From Propionibacterium sp. (GTDB taxonomy: Bacteria; Actinomycetota; Actinomycetes; Propionibacteriales; Propionibacteriaceae): a stretch of DNA of 6,613 nucleotides. The first letter of the stretch is position 1. Each line of letters opens with the position of its first letter. Positions 1 to 5,866 of the stretch are shown one piece after another. A model generated the notes under the pieces. The model made no database searches and had not been told where the DNA came from. It saw only the letters and a list, made by a program, of their open reading frames with translations. The translations under genes and the position numbers were made by a program. The stretch is taken from positions 1 through 6,613 of the forward strand of contig JAAYZP010000508.1 in the NCBI GenBank assembly GCA_012514785.1, given 5' to 3'.

Positions 1-479
1 AGGGTGCGACGCTCGAGCTGCCAGCCCAGTTGGCTCTGCAGCAGCACCCCGGCTTCGTCGAGTCCGCTGTCCAACAATCGGGCCAGCAGCAGCGCCGACG
101 TCGACACCGCGGCCCAGCCGTCGGCTGCGGCGCGGAACACCGGGCGGAAGCCGAAGCCGTCGGTGCTCAGGCGCAGCGCATCGTCGGTGACGCCGAGCGC
201 GGCGAAGGGCGGCAGCATGCCCCGGAGCCGCGGCAGATCTCCCTCGGCCAGCCACCGACCGATCACCGCCGGGGCCACCCGGGCCCCGCCGGAGCGGTTC
301 GTCGTCGTGAGCAGTAGCGGCGCCCGCTCCCGCGGGATGTCCCCGCCCAGCCCCCAGGTGGCGAGGTGGACCCCGTGGACGGTGGCTCCCGGTGGATGCC
401 CGATGCGGGCCAAGGCTTGTCGGATCGACGCCAGCTCGCCCGTGATGGCGACGAAACCGACGGCAGACTGTTCGGACAC
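1..479 (-). CDS. Asparagine-synthetase-like protein, N-terminal part (partial, runs off left edge)
   Basis: Read on the minus strand from GTG at 479-477, the frame is open for 159 codons to the window edge. An in-frame TAA upstream leaves this GTG as the only sensible start, and GGGGGAGGG (491-483) lies three bases before it. The layout resembles the N-terminal glutaminase-like domain of asparagine synthetases: a short strand with VGFVAITG (residues 7-14), a DLPRLRGM stretch (81-88), STDGFGFRPVFR (106-116 region; compare D-x-x-G-x-x-P-L-Y in AsnB), VSTSALLLA (125-133) in the place of the ASE segment, then LGWQLERRT. Residue 2 is Ser, not the catalytic Cys of class II amidotransferases, so this domain should not hydrolyse glutamine. 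The synthetase domain would lie outside the window. In surface-glycan loci such proteins may amidate uronic acids; the substrate here is unknown. The gene is real with high confidence; the family call is moderate and rests on remembered motifs. Confidence 0.6.
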   Translation of the reverse strand, partial: MSEQSAVGFVAITGELASIRQALARIGHPPGATVHGVHLATWGLGGDIPRERAPLLLTTTNRSGGARVAPAVIGRWLAEGDLPRLRGMLPPFAALGVTDDALRLSTDGFGFRPVFRAAADGWAAVSTSALLLARLLDSGLDEAGVLLQSQLGWQLERRT

Positions 480-510
480 GTTCCCTCCCCCTGGGTGTGC
501 TCGTGGGCCT

Positions 511-517
511 TACTATA
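511..517. promoter_or_regulatory. Shared, symmetric -10 element for the divergent genes at 479 and 544
   Basis: The bases ACTATAG give TACTAT on the plus strand (511-516) and TATAGT on the minus strand (517-512). Both fit the TAnnnT -10 consensus. They would start transcripts near 523 (plus) and near 505 (minus), giving short leaders of about 20-26 bases that each contain a G-rich ribosome-binding sequence (GGGGGTG at 531-537 for the plus gene, GGGGGAGGG at 491-483 for the minus gene). No convincing -35 box is visible on either side. This is an A+T-rich island in a 64-base spacer of otherwise high GC. Confidence 0.5.
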
Positions 518-543
518 GATTCCAATCATCGGGGGTGTCAGCA

Positions 544-1617
544 GTGTCGCAGGATTTCTTGGAACCGCGCTTCGACGACGTGACGTTCGGGCCGCTGGAG
601 GATGCGGATTTCGCGGGCATCTCCCGCCTGATCACGCGGATGAGCGACCATCGCGGCATACGGCTGCGGGACAAGAGCGAGGCCTACTACCGGTGGATGT
701 ACCTGGCGAACCCGGCGGGCCCGGCGGTCGTCCACTCCGCCCGGCTGGACGGCGAGGTCGTGGCGTCGTTCGCGGTCGCCCCCAAGCGGTTCCAGGTCGG
801 CGGCGAGCGCGTCACGGTGGGCAAGACGATGGACATGTTCACCGATCCCGCGTTCCAGGGCAAAGGGCTCATGGCGCGCTGCACGACCGAGGTGTTCGAC
901 CGGGCTGAGGAGGCCGGCATGGCCGGCTGGTGCGTCACGCCGTCTGTGCACTCCTACCCCATCTTCACGAGGCGGTGGGGCTACGACGAGGACCTGCACG
1001 TGATCTACCGGGCGCGGATACTCAGGTACGCCCCGGTGCTCGCCGCGATGCTCAAGCCGGCTTGGCTGGGGCGTGCGATCGGGCGTGTGGCGGGCGGGGT
1101 CGCGCGATTGTTCTCGCGGACGCGGGCACCGGTCGAGGTCGAGCCGTTGGAGGACTTCGGCGAGGAGGCCGACCGGCTGTGGGCTGAGGTCGGGCCGGGC
1201 TACCCGGTGGCGATCGTACGTGACGCGGCCTACCTGCAATGGCGCTACGTCGCCAACCCGGACCAATACACGATCCTCGGGCTGCGCAGGGACGGCCATC
1301 TGATGGGCATCGTCGTGCTGGCGGAGACGGTGCGTCGCGGGGTGAGGGTGGGGGAGGTGGTCGACTTCGTCTGCGGCGTCGACGACGACACCACCTTCCG
1401 GCAGCTCATTGACGCGGCGATCCACCATTCGCGTGCACGGGGCCACGCGCTGGTGCAGGCATGGTCCATCCGCTCCACCGCGCTCGACCGCCGGATCCGA
1501 GGGGCAGGGCTGCGGCTGCGGCGCACGGACGTGAAGTTCCTCACGAGCCCGGGGCTCAGGGGGATGGCGGACCCGGACGCCTGGCTGTTGACGCAGGGCG
1601 ACGGCAACGACGTCTGA
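544..1617 (+). CDS. Tandem GNAT-like N-acetyltransferase of a polysaccharide locus
   Basis: The protein has 357 residues. It probably acetylates a sugar amine or similar group in the cytoplasm using acetyl-CoA. GTG at 544 is preferred because GGGGGTG sits at 531-537 and a -10 box lies upstream; GTG at 535 is an alternative adding three residues. The frame is open far upstream, but that part is antisense to the neighbouring gene. The N-terminal half carries a GNAT motif A: MFTDPAFQGKGLM (98-110), with QGKGLM as the acetyl-CoA pyrophosphate loop, followed by a helix and SYPIFTRRWGY (137-147), typical of GNAT motif B. The C-terminal half repeats the entry motif: KSEAYYRWMYLANP (44-57) is echoed by RDAAYLQWRYVANP (226-239), each followed by a beta-strand pair. 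The second half lacks a clear QxxGxG loop, so it may be a degenerate, substrate-binding copy. It is convergent with, and directly abuts, the glycosyltransferase gene. Confidence 0.8.
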   Translation: MSQDFLEPRFDDVTFGPLEDADFAGISRLITRMSDHRGIRLRDKSEAYYRWMYLANPAGPAVVHSARLDGEVVASFAVAPKRFQVGGERVTVGKTMDMFTDPAFQGKGLMARCTTEVFDRAEEAGMAGWCVTPSVHSYPIFTRRWGYDEDLHVIYRARILRYAPVLAAMLKPAWLGRAIGRVAGGVARLFSRTRAPVEVEPLEDFGEEADRLWAEVGPGYPVAIVRDAAYLQWRYVANPDQYTILGLRRDGHLMGIVVLAETVRRGVRVGEVVDFVCGVDDDTTFRQLIDAAIHHSRARGHALVQAWSIRSTALDRRIRGAGLRLRRTDVKFLTSPGLRGMADPDAWLLTQGDGNDV

Positions 1618-2577
1618 TCAGCTCCAGCCGGGCGTCTCCACGAGCGACTTCCGCGTGAGCAGCCAGACGGTGTTGACGGCGTTGCCGTGGACCTTGAGGG
1701 CCGCGTGCTCCCGCCGCCGGCGTCGCACCAGCCAGATGGCGGACCAGCCGGCGACGGCGATGAGGTTGTGCAGGAGGCGGATCGCGACGTAGGCGGCGCG
1801 CCGGGGGAGCGGGTGGTGCTTGCGCCAGTAGAGCAGGTCCGATTTCTCCATGACCAGGTAGTACTTCACCGGGTATGCCTTGGTGCTGCCTCCTCCGATG
1901 TGGATGGCCTCCGCCTCGGGGAGGTAGACGCACCCCCACCCGGCGTCGTTGAAGCGTTTCCCCCAGTCGGTGTCCTCGCCGTAGAAGAAGAAGTCCTCGT
2001 CGAGGCCGCCGACGTGTTCGAACGCGTCTCGACGCACCATCAGGAAGCAGCCCGACAGCACGTCGGCCCGGTGCGTCCGGTCGTAGGTGGACATCGGCAG
2101 GGACCGGCCCTGGACGAGCCCGGTGCGCTTCAACCACAGGTGGTCGCCGAGCGCGTTGGCGAGGCTCGGGAACCGTCGACAGTTCTGGCGAGTGGCCCCG
2201 TGTTCGTCGTACGTGCGCGGCCCCACCGCGCCCACCTCGGGGTGCGCCACGAGGTACGCGTAGAGGGTGTCGATGACGCCGTCGAGCGCGATGACGTCGG
2301 TGTTGACGAGGCACAATGCTCGGCCACGGGCGGCTGCGAAACCGATGTTGTTGGCCCGGGCGAACCCGAGGTTGGCGTCGTTCTGGATGAGTTGCACCTC
2401 CGGGTGGTGCTCGCGCAGCGCGGCCTGCGAACCGTCATGGGACGCGTTGTCGACGACGATGATCTCCATCGACGCCTCCTGCGTGCTATCGCGCAGCGAG
2501 GCGATCACGTCGAGCAGCAGCGCCCGCGTGTTCCAATTGACGATCACCACCGAGACGTCGACCCCTGATGCCCTCAC
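1618..2577 (-). CDS. Family 2 glycosyltransferase (WbbL/rhamnosyltransferase-like)
   Basis: The 319-residue protein transfers a sugar from a nucleotide donor to a glycan acceptor at the inner face of the membrane. Start is GTG at 2577; an in-frame TAG lies three codons upstream, so no longer start exists. The GT-A fold is clear: VSVVIVNWNT (8-17), IIVVDNASHDGS (39-50, nucleotide binding), NDANLGFARANNIG (66-79), the VNTDV segment (91-95) in the place of the DxD metal site, VLSGCFLMVRRDAFEHVGGLDE (173-194, acceptor side) and FFYGEDTDWGKR (197-208), the ED-x-D-W catalytic-base motif. A hydrophobic stretch at about 263-284 followed by RRRRR suggests membrane attachment at the C-terminus. This arrangement is typical of rhamnosyl- or related transferases in O-antigen and EPS loci, but the donor sugar cannot be read from sequence. 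Its stop codon touches that of the convergent GNAT gene. Confidence 0.92.
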   Translation of the reverse strand: MRASGVDVSVVIVNWNTRALLLDVIASLRDSTQEASMEIIVVDNASHDGSQAALREHHPEVQLIQNDANLGFARANNIGFAAARGRALCLVNTDVIALDGVIDTLYAYLVAHPEVGAVGPRTYDEHGATRQNCRRFPSLANALGDHLWLKRTGLVQGRSLPMSTYDRTHRADVLSGCFLMVRRDAFEHVGGLDEDFFFYGEDTDWGKRFNDAGWGCVYLPEAEAIHIGGGSTKAYPVKYYLVMEKSDLLYWRKHHPLPRRAAYVAIRLLHNLIAVAGWSAIWLVRRRRREHAALKVHGNAVNTVWLLTRKSLVETPGWS

Positions 2578-2642
2578 GGGAGCAGCCTAAGTATTTTGCG
2601 GTGCTTCTTCCTCAGAATGGCGGAATTGATTACCATTGCCGA
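2578..2642. promoter_or_regulatory. Divergent promoter region; probable leaderless promoter for the lipoprotein gene
   Basis: These 65 bases separate the GTG of the glycosyltransferase (minus) from the ATG of the lipoprotein gene (plus) and are visibly richer in A+T than the coding flanks. On the plus strand TACCAT (2631-2636) fits the TAnnnT -10 box and ends six bases before the ATG at 2643, the spacing expected when transcription starts at the initiation codon itself. No Shine-Dalgarno sequence lies at a useful distance before 2643, which agrees with a leaderless mRNA. On the minus strand TACTTA (2590-2585 region) could serve the glycosyltransferase, but it fits the consensus poorly. No clear -35 box is visible on either strand. 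Confidence 0.4.
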
Positions 2643-3605
2643 ATGGTGAACGGCACGGGGGGCCGCCGTCGGCCGCTGGGAAATGTCCTGCATCGATTCG
2701 CGCTGCTGGCGGCTGCGTGCGCGCTGGCGGCCTGCGCTCCGGCACCGGAACCCGAGGAGACTCCCGCGCCCGTCCCGATCGTGTCGCAACCGGTGGAGGA
2801 GGAACCCACCCCGACGCCGTCGAGTTCCGAGTGGCCCGACGAGACCAACACGGGCGTCCCCGACGGCGTGGAGCTCACCGCGTGGACGGGGGACTGCGAC
2901 ATCTCCGAGCCCGGCACGGTGATCGACGCCAAGAGGGTCGACTGCGACATCCGGATCCGCGCCGCCGACGTCCGGATCACCAACTCCGAGATCCACGGCT
3001 CCGTGATCCTGCGCGACCTCGAGTCCGGCTACTCGTTCACCATCGCGGACAGCGAGATCCACGTGGGGGAGCGGCTGCGCACCGGGCTCGGCAACGGCTA
3101 CTTCACGGCCGAGCGGGTGGAGATCAGCGGCGGCGGCCGCTCGATGTACTGCGCGACGGACTGCACGTTGGAGCGGTCCTGGGTGCACGGGCAGACCGGG
3201 GATCCGGGCGGCGAAGCCCACCTGAGCGGCGTACGGATGGGCCAAAACACGACGCTGCGCTTCAACTCGATCATCTGCGAGGGAACCCGCACCCCGCCCG
3301 GTTCGGGGTGCTCGGCGGCGCTCACCGGCTACGGCGACTTCCGCCCCATCCAGAACAACCTGATCGAGGGCAACTACTTCCACAGCGGCACGGCCTCGTT
3401 CTGCGCCTTCGGTGGCTCGTCCAGCGACAAACCGTTCAGCGACGAAGCGAGCGACATCCGATTCATCGACAACACCTTCGAACGTGACGACGACGGCAGT
3501 TGCGGCCTCCTGGGGCCGATCGTGGCCTTCGATTCTGATGCGCCGGGCAACGTCTGGGAGGGAAACCGGTGGAGCGACGGCGAGCCGCTCCCGCCCAGGA
3601 ACTGA
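2643..3605 (+). CDS. Predicted secreted lipoprotein with right-handed parallel beta-helix-like domain
   Basis: The 320-residue product should be exported and lipid-anchored on the outer face of the membrane. ATG 2643 is chosen because it puts a signal peptide at the N-terminus: positive GGRRRPLG..HR (6-18), hydrophobic FALLAAACALAA (19-30), and lipobox LAAC with the lipidated cysteine at 31. The frame is open back to 2568, but an earlier start would bury the signal. Residues 32-70 form a Pro/Glu/Thr-rich linker. From about 75 on, short strands repeat in the manner of a beta-helix: GTVIDAKRVDCDIRIRAAD, VRITNSEIHGSVI, FTIADSEIHV, ERVEISGG, ERSWVHG, LRFNSIICEG, NNLIEGNYFHSG, IRFIDNTFERDD and NVWEGNRW. 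Eight cysteines remain in the mature domain (85, 101, 170, 174, 212, 223, 254, 287), suggesting disulfides. Such proteins bind or cleave polysaccharides; no catalytic site could be assigned, so enzymatic activity is open. Confidence 0.82.
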   Translation: MVNGTGGRRRPLGNVLHRFALLAAACALAACAPAPEPEETPAPVPIVSQPVEEEPTPTPSSSEWPDETNTGVPDGVELTAWTGDCDISEPGTVIDAKRVDCDIRIRAADVRITNSEIHGSVILRDLESGYSFTIADSEIHVGERLRTGLGNGYFTAERVEISGGGRSMYCATDCTLERSWVHGQTGDPGGEAHLSGVRMGQNTTLRFNSIICEGTRTPPGSGCSAALTGYGDFRPIQNNLIEGNYFHSGTASFCAFGGSSSDKPFSDEASDIRFIDNTFERDDDGSCGLLGPIVAFDSDAPGNVWEGNRWSDGEPLPPRN

Positions 3606-3614
3606 CGGCCGTCA
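3603..3614. other. 12-base perfect palindrome including the lipoprotein stop codon
   Basis: TGACGGCCGTCA reads the same on both strands and begins with the TGA stop of the lipoprotein gene. As RNA it can form only a weak four-pair stem with a four-base loop and has no U tract, so it is a poor terminator; it might be a binding site for a dimeric regulator, or chance. A second short stem, GGAGCG (3571-3576) with CGCTCC (3586-3591), lies inside the last codons of the same gene. Confidence 0.25.
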
Positions 3615-3666
3615 CCCGCCGCCCAGACATCCGCCGAGGGAATCTCGCGGAGTCTCCCGTAGCCGG

Positions 3667-3689
3667 GGCCGAAATGATACGATTCGGCC
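3667..3689 (+). promoter_or_regulatory. Inverted repeat enclosing a possible -10 box (promoter/operator of the acetyltransferase)
   Basis: GGCCGAA (3667-3673) and TTCGGCC (3683-3689) form a perfect 7-base inverted repeat around a 9-base A+T-rich centre. The centre and right arm contain TACGAT (3678-3683), a match to the TAnnnT -10 pattern. Transcription would start near 3690, about 74 bases before GTG 3764 and about 37 before ATG 3727. A dimeric repressor on the repeat would cover the -10 box. The repeat could instead act as a terminator stem for the lipoprotein gene 62 bases upstream, but no T run follows. The 158-base spacer (3606-3763) shows no coding potential of its own. Confidence 0.35.
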
Positions 3690-3750
3690 AGGTCGCGGGG
3701 GGCGGCCTCTCTGGAGCGTCAGGGGGATGCTTTGGGAAATTTTCGTGCCC

Positions 3751-3759
3751 GGGGGGGGG
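3751..3759. repeat. Mononucleotide G9 tract just before the acetyltransferase start
   Basis: Nine consecutive G residues lie four bases before GTG 3764 and downstream of ATG 3727. They may serve as a crude ribosome-binding sequence for the GTG, since G pairs with both C and U of the anti-Shine-Dalgarno. A tract of this length is prone to slippage and to miscounting. With eight Gs, ATG 3727 would be in frame with the acetyltransferase; with nine it is not. Confidence 0.75.
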
Positions 3760-3763
3760 CACT

Positions 3764-4357
3764 GTGGGGCGCGATCTGGCCGCGGATCGGGCCCGGGTCT
3801 ACGGGGCGATGCGACCAGGTGGGGACAAGTCCGTCTGGCACTGGTACCGCATCCAGTTGTTCGACCCGGAGTTCCACTGCGTAGCTGCCTACCGGTTCGG
3901 CCAGTTCGCCCGGCATGTGCGCCGTCGACATCGAGTCCTCGGTGTCGTGCTGGCCGCACTGCACCGGATGGCCAACCGTTTCGTCAACCAGGTCCACCAC
4001 ATGGAGATCAGCCCGAGGGCAACCATCGGGCCGGGCCTACGGCTGATGCACCGCCACGGTGTCCTCATCGGCCCCGCGCGGATCGGGAAGCACTGCACAC
4101 TCCATCACGGGATCACCATCGGCGAACGCGTGGCCAAGCGCGACCACGGGATACCCGAGATCGGCGACAACGTCTGGATCGGGCCGGGGGTGATCATCAC
4201 CGGCGCCGTCCACATCGGCAACGGCGTGACGATCTCGGCGGGATCCGTCCTGTCGAAGGACATCCCCGACACCTGCCTCGTCGCCGGCAACCCTGCGAGG
4301 ATCGTGACCTTCGGCTATGACAACACCGAACTGTTGGGGGTGCCCGACGGGGCGTGA
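3764..4357 (+). CDS. Serine-acetyltransferase-type (left-handed beta-helix) O-acetyltransferase
   Basis: From GTG 3764 the product has 197 residues, close to the short CysE/EpsC-like acetyltransferases of EPS loci, which use acetyl-CoA to acetylate serine or a sugar hydroxyl. A helical N-terminus (1-75) contains the family segment VAAYRFGQFA (40-49). Hexapeptide repeats follow: ISPRATIGPGL (82-92), LMHRHGVLIG (94-103), ARIGKHCTLHHGITIGE (105-121), PEIGDNVWIGPGVIITG (131-147), VHIGNGVTISAGSVLSKDIP (149-168), then GNPARIV (175-181). His96 aligns with the catalytic His of the H-x-x-G motif of CysE; the usual Asp before it is Met. ATG 3727, preceded by GGAG and AGGGGG, would be a better start but is out of frame by one base because of the G9 tract; with G8 it would give a 209-residue protein. 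Convergent with the flippase gene. Sugar O-acetylation is more likely than cysteine synthesis given the neighbours. Confidence 0.85.
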   Translation: MGRDLAADRARVYGAMRPGGDKSVWHWYRIQLFDPEFHCVAAYRFGQFARHVRRRHRVLGVVLAALHRMANRFVNQVHHMEISPRATIGPGLRLMHRHGVLIGPARIGKHCTLHHGITIGERVAKRDHGIPEIGDNVWIGPGVIITGAVHIGNGVTISAGSVLSKDIPDTCLVAGNPARIVTFGYDNTELLGVPDGA

Positions 4358-4392
4358 GCGCACTCGCCCGGGTCCGGGTCCGGGTGCGCTCA
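4355..4392. terminator. Compact bidirectional hairpin between convergent genes, containing both stop codons
   Basis: TGAGCGCAC (4355-4363) and GTGCGCTCA (4384-4392) are perfect inverted repeats. A T-G pair and two further G-C pairs can extend the stem to 12 pairs, leaving a loop of about 14 bases. The stop codon of the acetyltransferase (TGA, 4355-4357) and that of the flippase (TCA on this strand, 4390-4392) form the two feet of the stem. No U tract follows on either side, as is common for terminators in high-GC Gram-positives, so a terminator role is likely but unproven. Confidence 0.6.
4368..4385. repeat. Three tandem copies of CCGGGT in the terminator loop
   Basis: CCGGGT occurs three times head to tail (4368-4373, 4374-4379, 4380-4385) inside the convergent hairpin. 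The copies overlap the right arm of the stem. They may be a simple slippage-generated repeat; copy number could vary between strains without touching either coding sequence. Confidence 0.6.
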
Positions 4393-5856
4393 GCCCGATG
4401 CACTGTCCGGACCCGCGGCCCGCAGCGCGCGCATGGCCCGGCGCTCGCGCAGCAGCAGGAGTCCCCAGGCGAGCGCGCCGACGGCGGCGGAGGCGAGGGC
4501 CTCCGCCCAGCCGGGTAGACCCGCGAAGGTCACGATGCCCAGGCACGGCAGCGCCACGAGGGCGGCGACGACGAGGCCGGCGCGCAGCGTGGCGAGGTAG
4601 GACAGGATACGCAGCCCGATGACTCGGCGCAGGTTGAACAGTTGCACCACCATCGCCACCACCATGGCGAGCAGCATCGTGAGCGCCGCGCCGGCGATAC
4701 CCAGCCAGACCGACAGGGGATAGAGGCCGGCGATGACGAGCACCGCCCGCACGATCGTGAACCGCCGCTGCAGGGCGGGTCGCGCGATGGCGAGGTACAC
4801 CGAGAAGGACATCATCGATGCCATGTAGATGATGGTGAATAGGGAGTACAGGGCGAAGGCGGCCGAGGCGGCCGCGAAGGCGGGCCCGTAGAACAGCGTC
4901 AGCAGCGGGCCGGCGACGATGCCCATCACTGCCGTCAGCGGCAGTCCGAACAGCCAGACCAGTCGTGAGAGCTGCAGCAGCTGCCCGCGCAGTCCGGCGG
5001 GATCGTGCTGGAAGTTCGCGAGGATCGGGACGATCAGAGGCTGGATCACCTTGCTGAACAGGGTCAGCGGGAAGCCCGCGAGCCCGATGGCCAGCACGTA
5101 GTAGCCGAGCCGTTCCGCGGACACCACACGACCCAGCACGAAGGTGTCGGCCTGCAGGATGAGCAGCGCCAGCACCGGGAGCCCCGCCATCCCCTTGGAG
5201 AACGCCCAGAGCTCCTTCGTCGATCGCCGGTCCCAGGGGAGGGTGGGACGCACCGGGCACAGGAGGAACGACAGCACGAAGCGCGCGAACGCTTCGAACA
5301 CCGCGCCCAGCACCAGCGCCCACACGTTCTGCCACAGGATGCCGAGCGTGATGGTCACCATCGTGCCCAGCAGGCCGGCACCCTGCGTGGTCCAGAGCGT
5401 CGCGGCGAAGCGGAACTGCCGCTGCAGGGCGTAGACCCGAGGGCTCGCCAGCCCCTGGAACATGACGATGAGCGGGGCCACGAGCAGCAGCGACTCCAGC
5501 TCCGGGTTGCCGTAGAAGCGCGCGATGGGGCCCGCGAGCAGCGCCGCCATCAGCGCGACGATCGCCCCGCGGATCACGCCGAACCACCACGCGACGTTGA
5601 GGAACTCCCGGGTGTCGCCGCGCTCGTTCTGGATGACGGCCTGCGCCACGCCCACCTCGGTGATGGCCCCGAACAGCGCGATCACGGCCAGTGTGAGCGC
5701 CATCAGCGCGAAGTCGTCGGGGACGATGAGACGAGCCAGCAGCATGTTGCGGCCCAGCCGCGCCAGACGGTCGACGACCGTGCCCGCGGCGAGGATCTGC
5801 CCTCCCCGGAACGCCTTCGCCCCCATGGTGGGGGCCCGCTGCTGCTGCGTCGTCAT
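4390..5856 (-). CDS. wzx: Wzx-type polysaccharide flippase (MOP/PST family)
   Basis: The 488-residue integral membrane protein should flip an undecaprenyl-linked oligosaccharide to the outer face of the cytoplasmic membrane. Length and hydropathy fit the polysaccharide transport branch of the MOP exporters, with about 12-14 membrane segments spread from residue 20 to 470. The N-terminus is typical: FRGGQILAAGTVVDRLARLG (16-35), MLLARLIVPDDFALMAL (38-54), EVGVAQAVIQNERGD (67-81), then a WW-containing segment and IARFYGNPEL (111-120). ATG 5856 is chosen because the stop codon of the upstream NAD-synthetase-like gene lies only seven bases before it and supplies part of a GAGG ribosome-binding sequence, so the two are probably translationally coupled. 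ATG at codon 11 is a weaker alternative. The transported substrate cannot be deduced. No Wzy polymerase is visible in the window. Confidence 0.9.
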   Translation of the reverse strand: MTTQQQRAPTMGAKAFRGGQILAAGTVVDRLARLGRNMLLARLIVPDDFALMALTLAVIALFGAITEVGVAQAVIQNERGDTREFLNVAWWFGVIRGAIVALMAALLAGPIARFYGNPELESLLLVAPLIVMFQGLASPRVYALQRQFRFAATLWTTQGAGLLGTMVTITLGILWQNVWALVLGAVFEAFARFVLSFLLCPVRPTLPWDRRSTKELWAFSKGMAGLPVLALLILQADTFVLGRVVSAERLGYYVLAIGLAGFPLTLFSKVIQPLIVPILANFQHDPAGLRGQLLQLSRLVWLFGLPLTAVMGIVAGPLLTLFYGPAFAAASAAFALYSLFTIIYMASMMSFSVYLAIARPALQRRFTIVRAVLVIAGLYPLSVWLGIAGAALTMLLAMVVAMVVQLFNLRRVIGLRILSYLATLRAGLVVAALVALPCLGIVTFAGLPGWAEALASAAVGALAWGLLLLRERRAMRALRAAGPDSASG

Positions 5857-5866
5857 GGCTCCCTCA
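5857..5866 (-). promoter_or_regulatory. Stop/ribosome-binding overlap coupling the NAD-synthetase-like and flippase genes
   Basis: On the minus strand the sequence reads TGAGGGAGCC then ATG. The TGA ends the NAD-synthetase-like frame, and its GA is part of GAGG, the probable ribosome-binding sequence for the flippase start at 5856. With only seven bases between stop and start, a ribosome finishing the first gene can reinitiate on the second, so the two should be made from one mRNA. Confidence 0.65.

Noticed and set aside
4..543. The GNAT reading frame stays open upstream to position 4, which would give a 537-residue protein.
   Set aside because: The upstream part is Ser/Arg/Pro-rich without domain features and is antisense to the well-supported asparagine-synthetase-like gene; a promoter and ribosome-binding sequence lie just before 544.
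538..1446. A 302-codon minus-strand frame opposite the GNAT gene.
   Set aside because: His/Arg/Pro-rich antisense translation without motifs; the plus strand has a clear GNAT signature.
1687..2568. A 293-codon plus-strand frame opposite the glycosyltransferase.
   Set aside because: Val/Asp/Gly/Arg-rich shadow with no motifs, against a textbook family 2 glycosyltransferase on the minus strand.
3571..3591. A 6-base-pair hairpin (GGAGCG/CGCTCC) near the end of the lipoprotein gene as its terminator.
   Set aside because: It lies within the coding sequence, is short and has no U tract; nothing separates it from chance in high-GC DNA.
3727..4320. Reading frame from ATG 3727 as the sequence stands (G9), open to 4320.
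   Set aside because: After the G tract it runs out of frame through the acetyltransferase and gives Arg/Pro/Gly-rich sequence without motifs; it matters only as the possible start in the G8 form.
4037..5590. A 517-codon minus-strand open frame overlapping the flippase and the acetyltransferase.
   Set aside because: It is Arg/Gly/Ala/Pro-rich and featureless, lies out of frame in the flippase and antisense to the acetyltransferase, and crosses their terminator; long spurious frames are common at this GC content.
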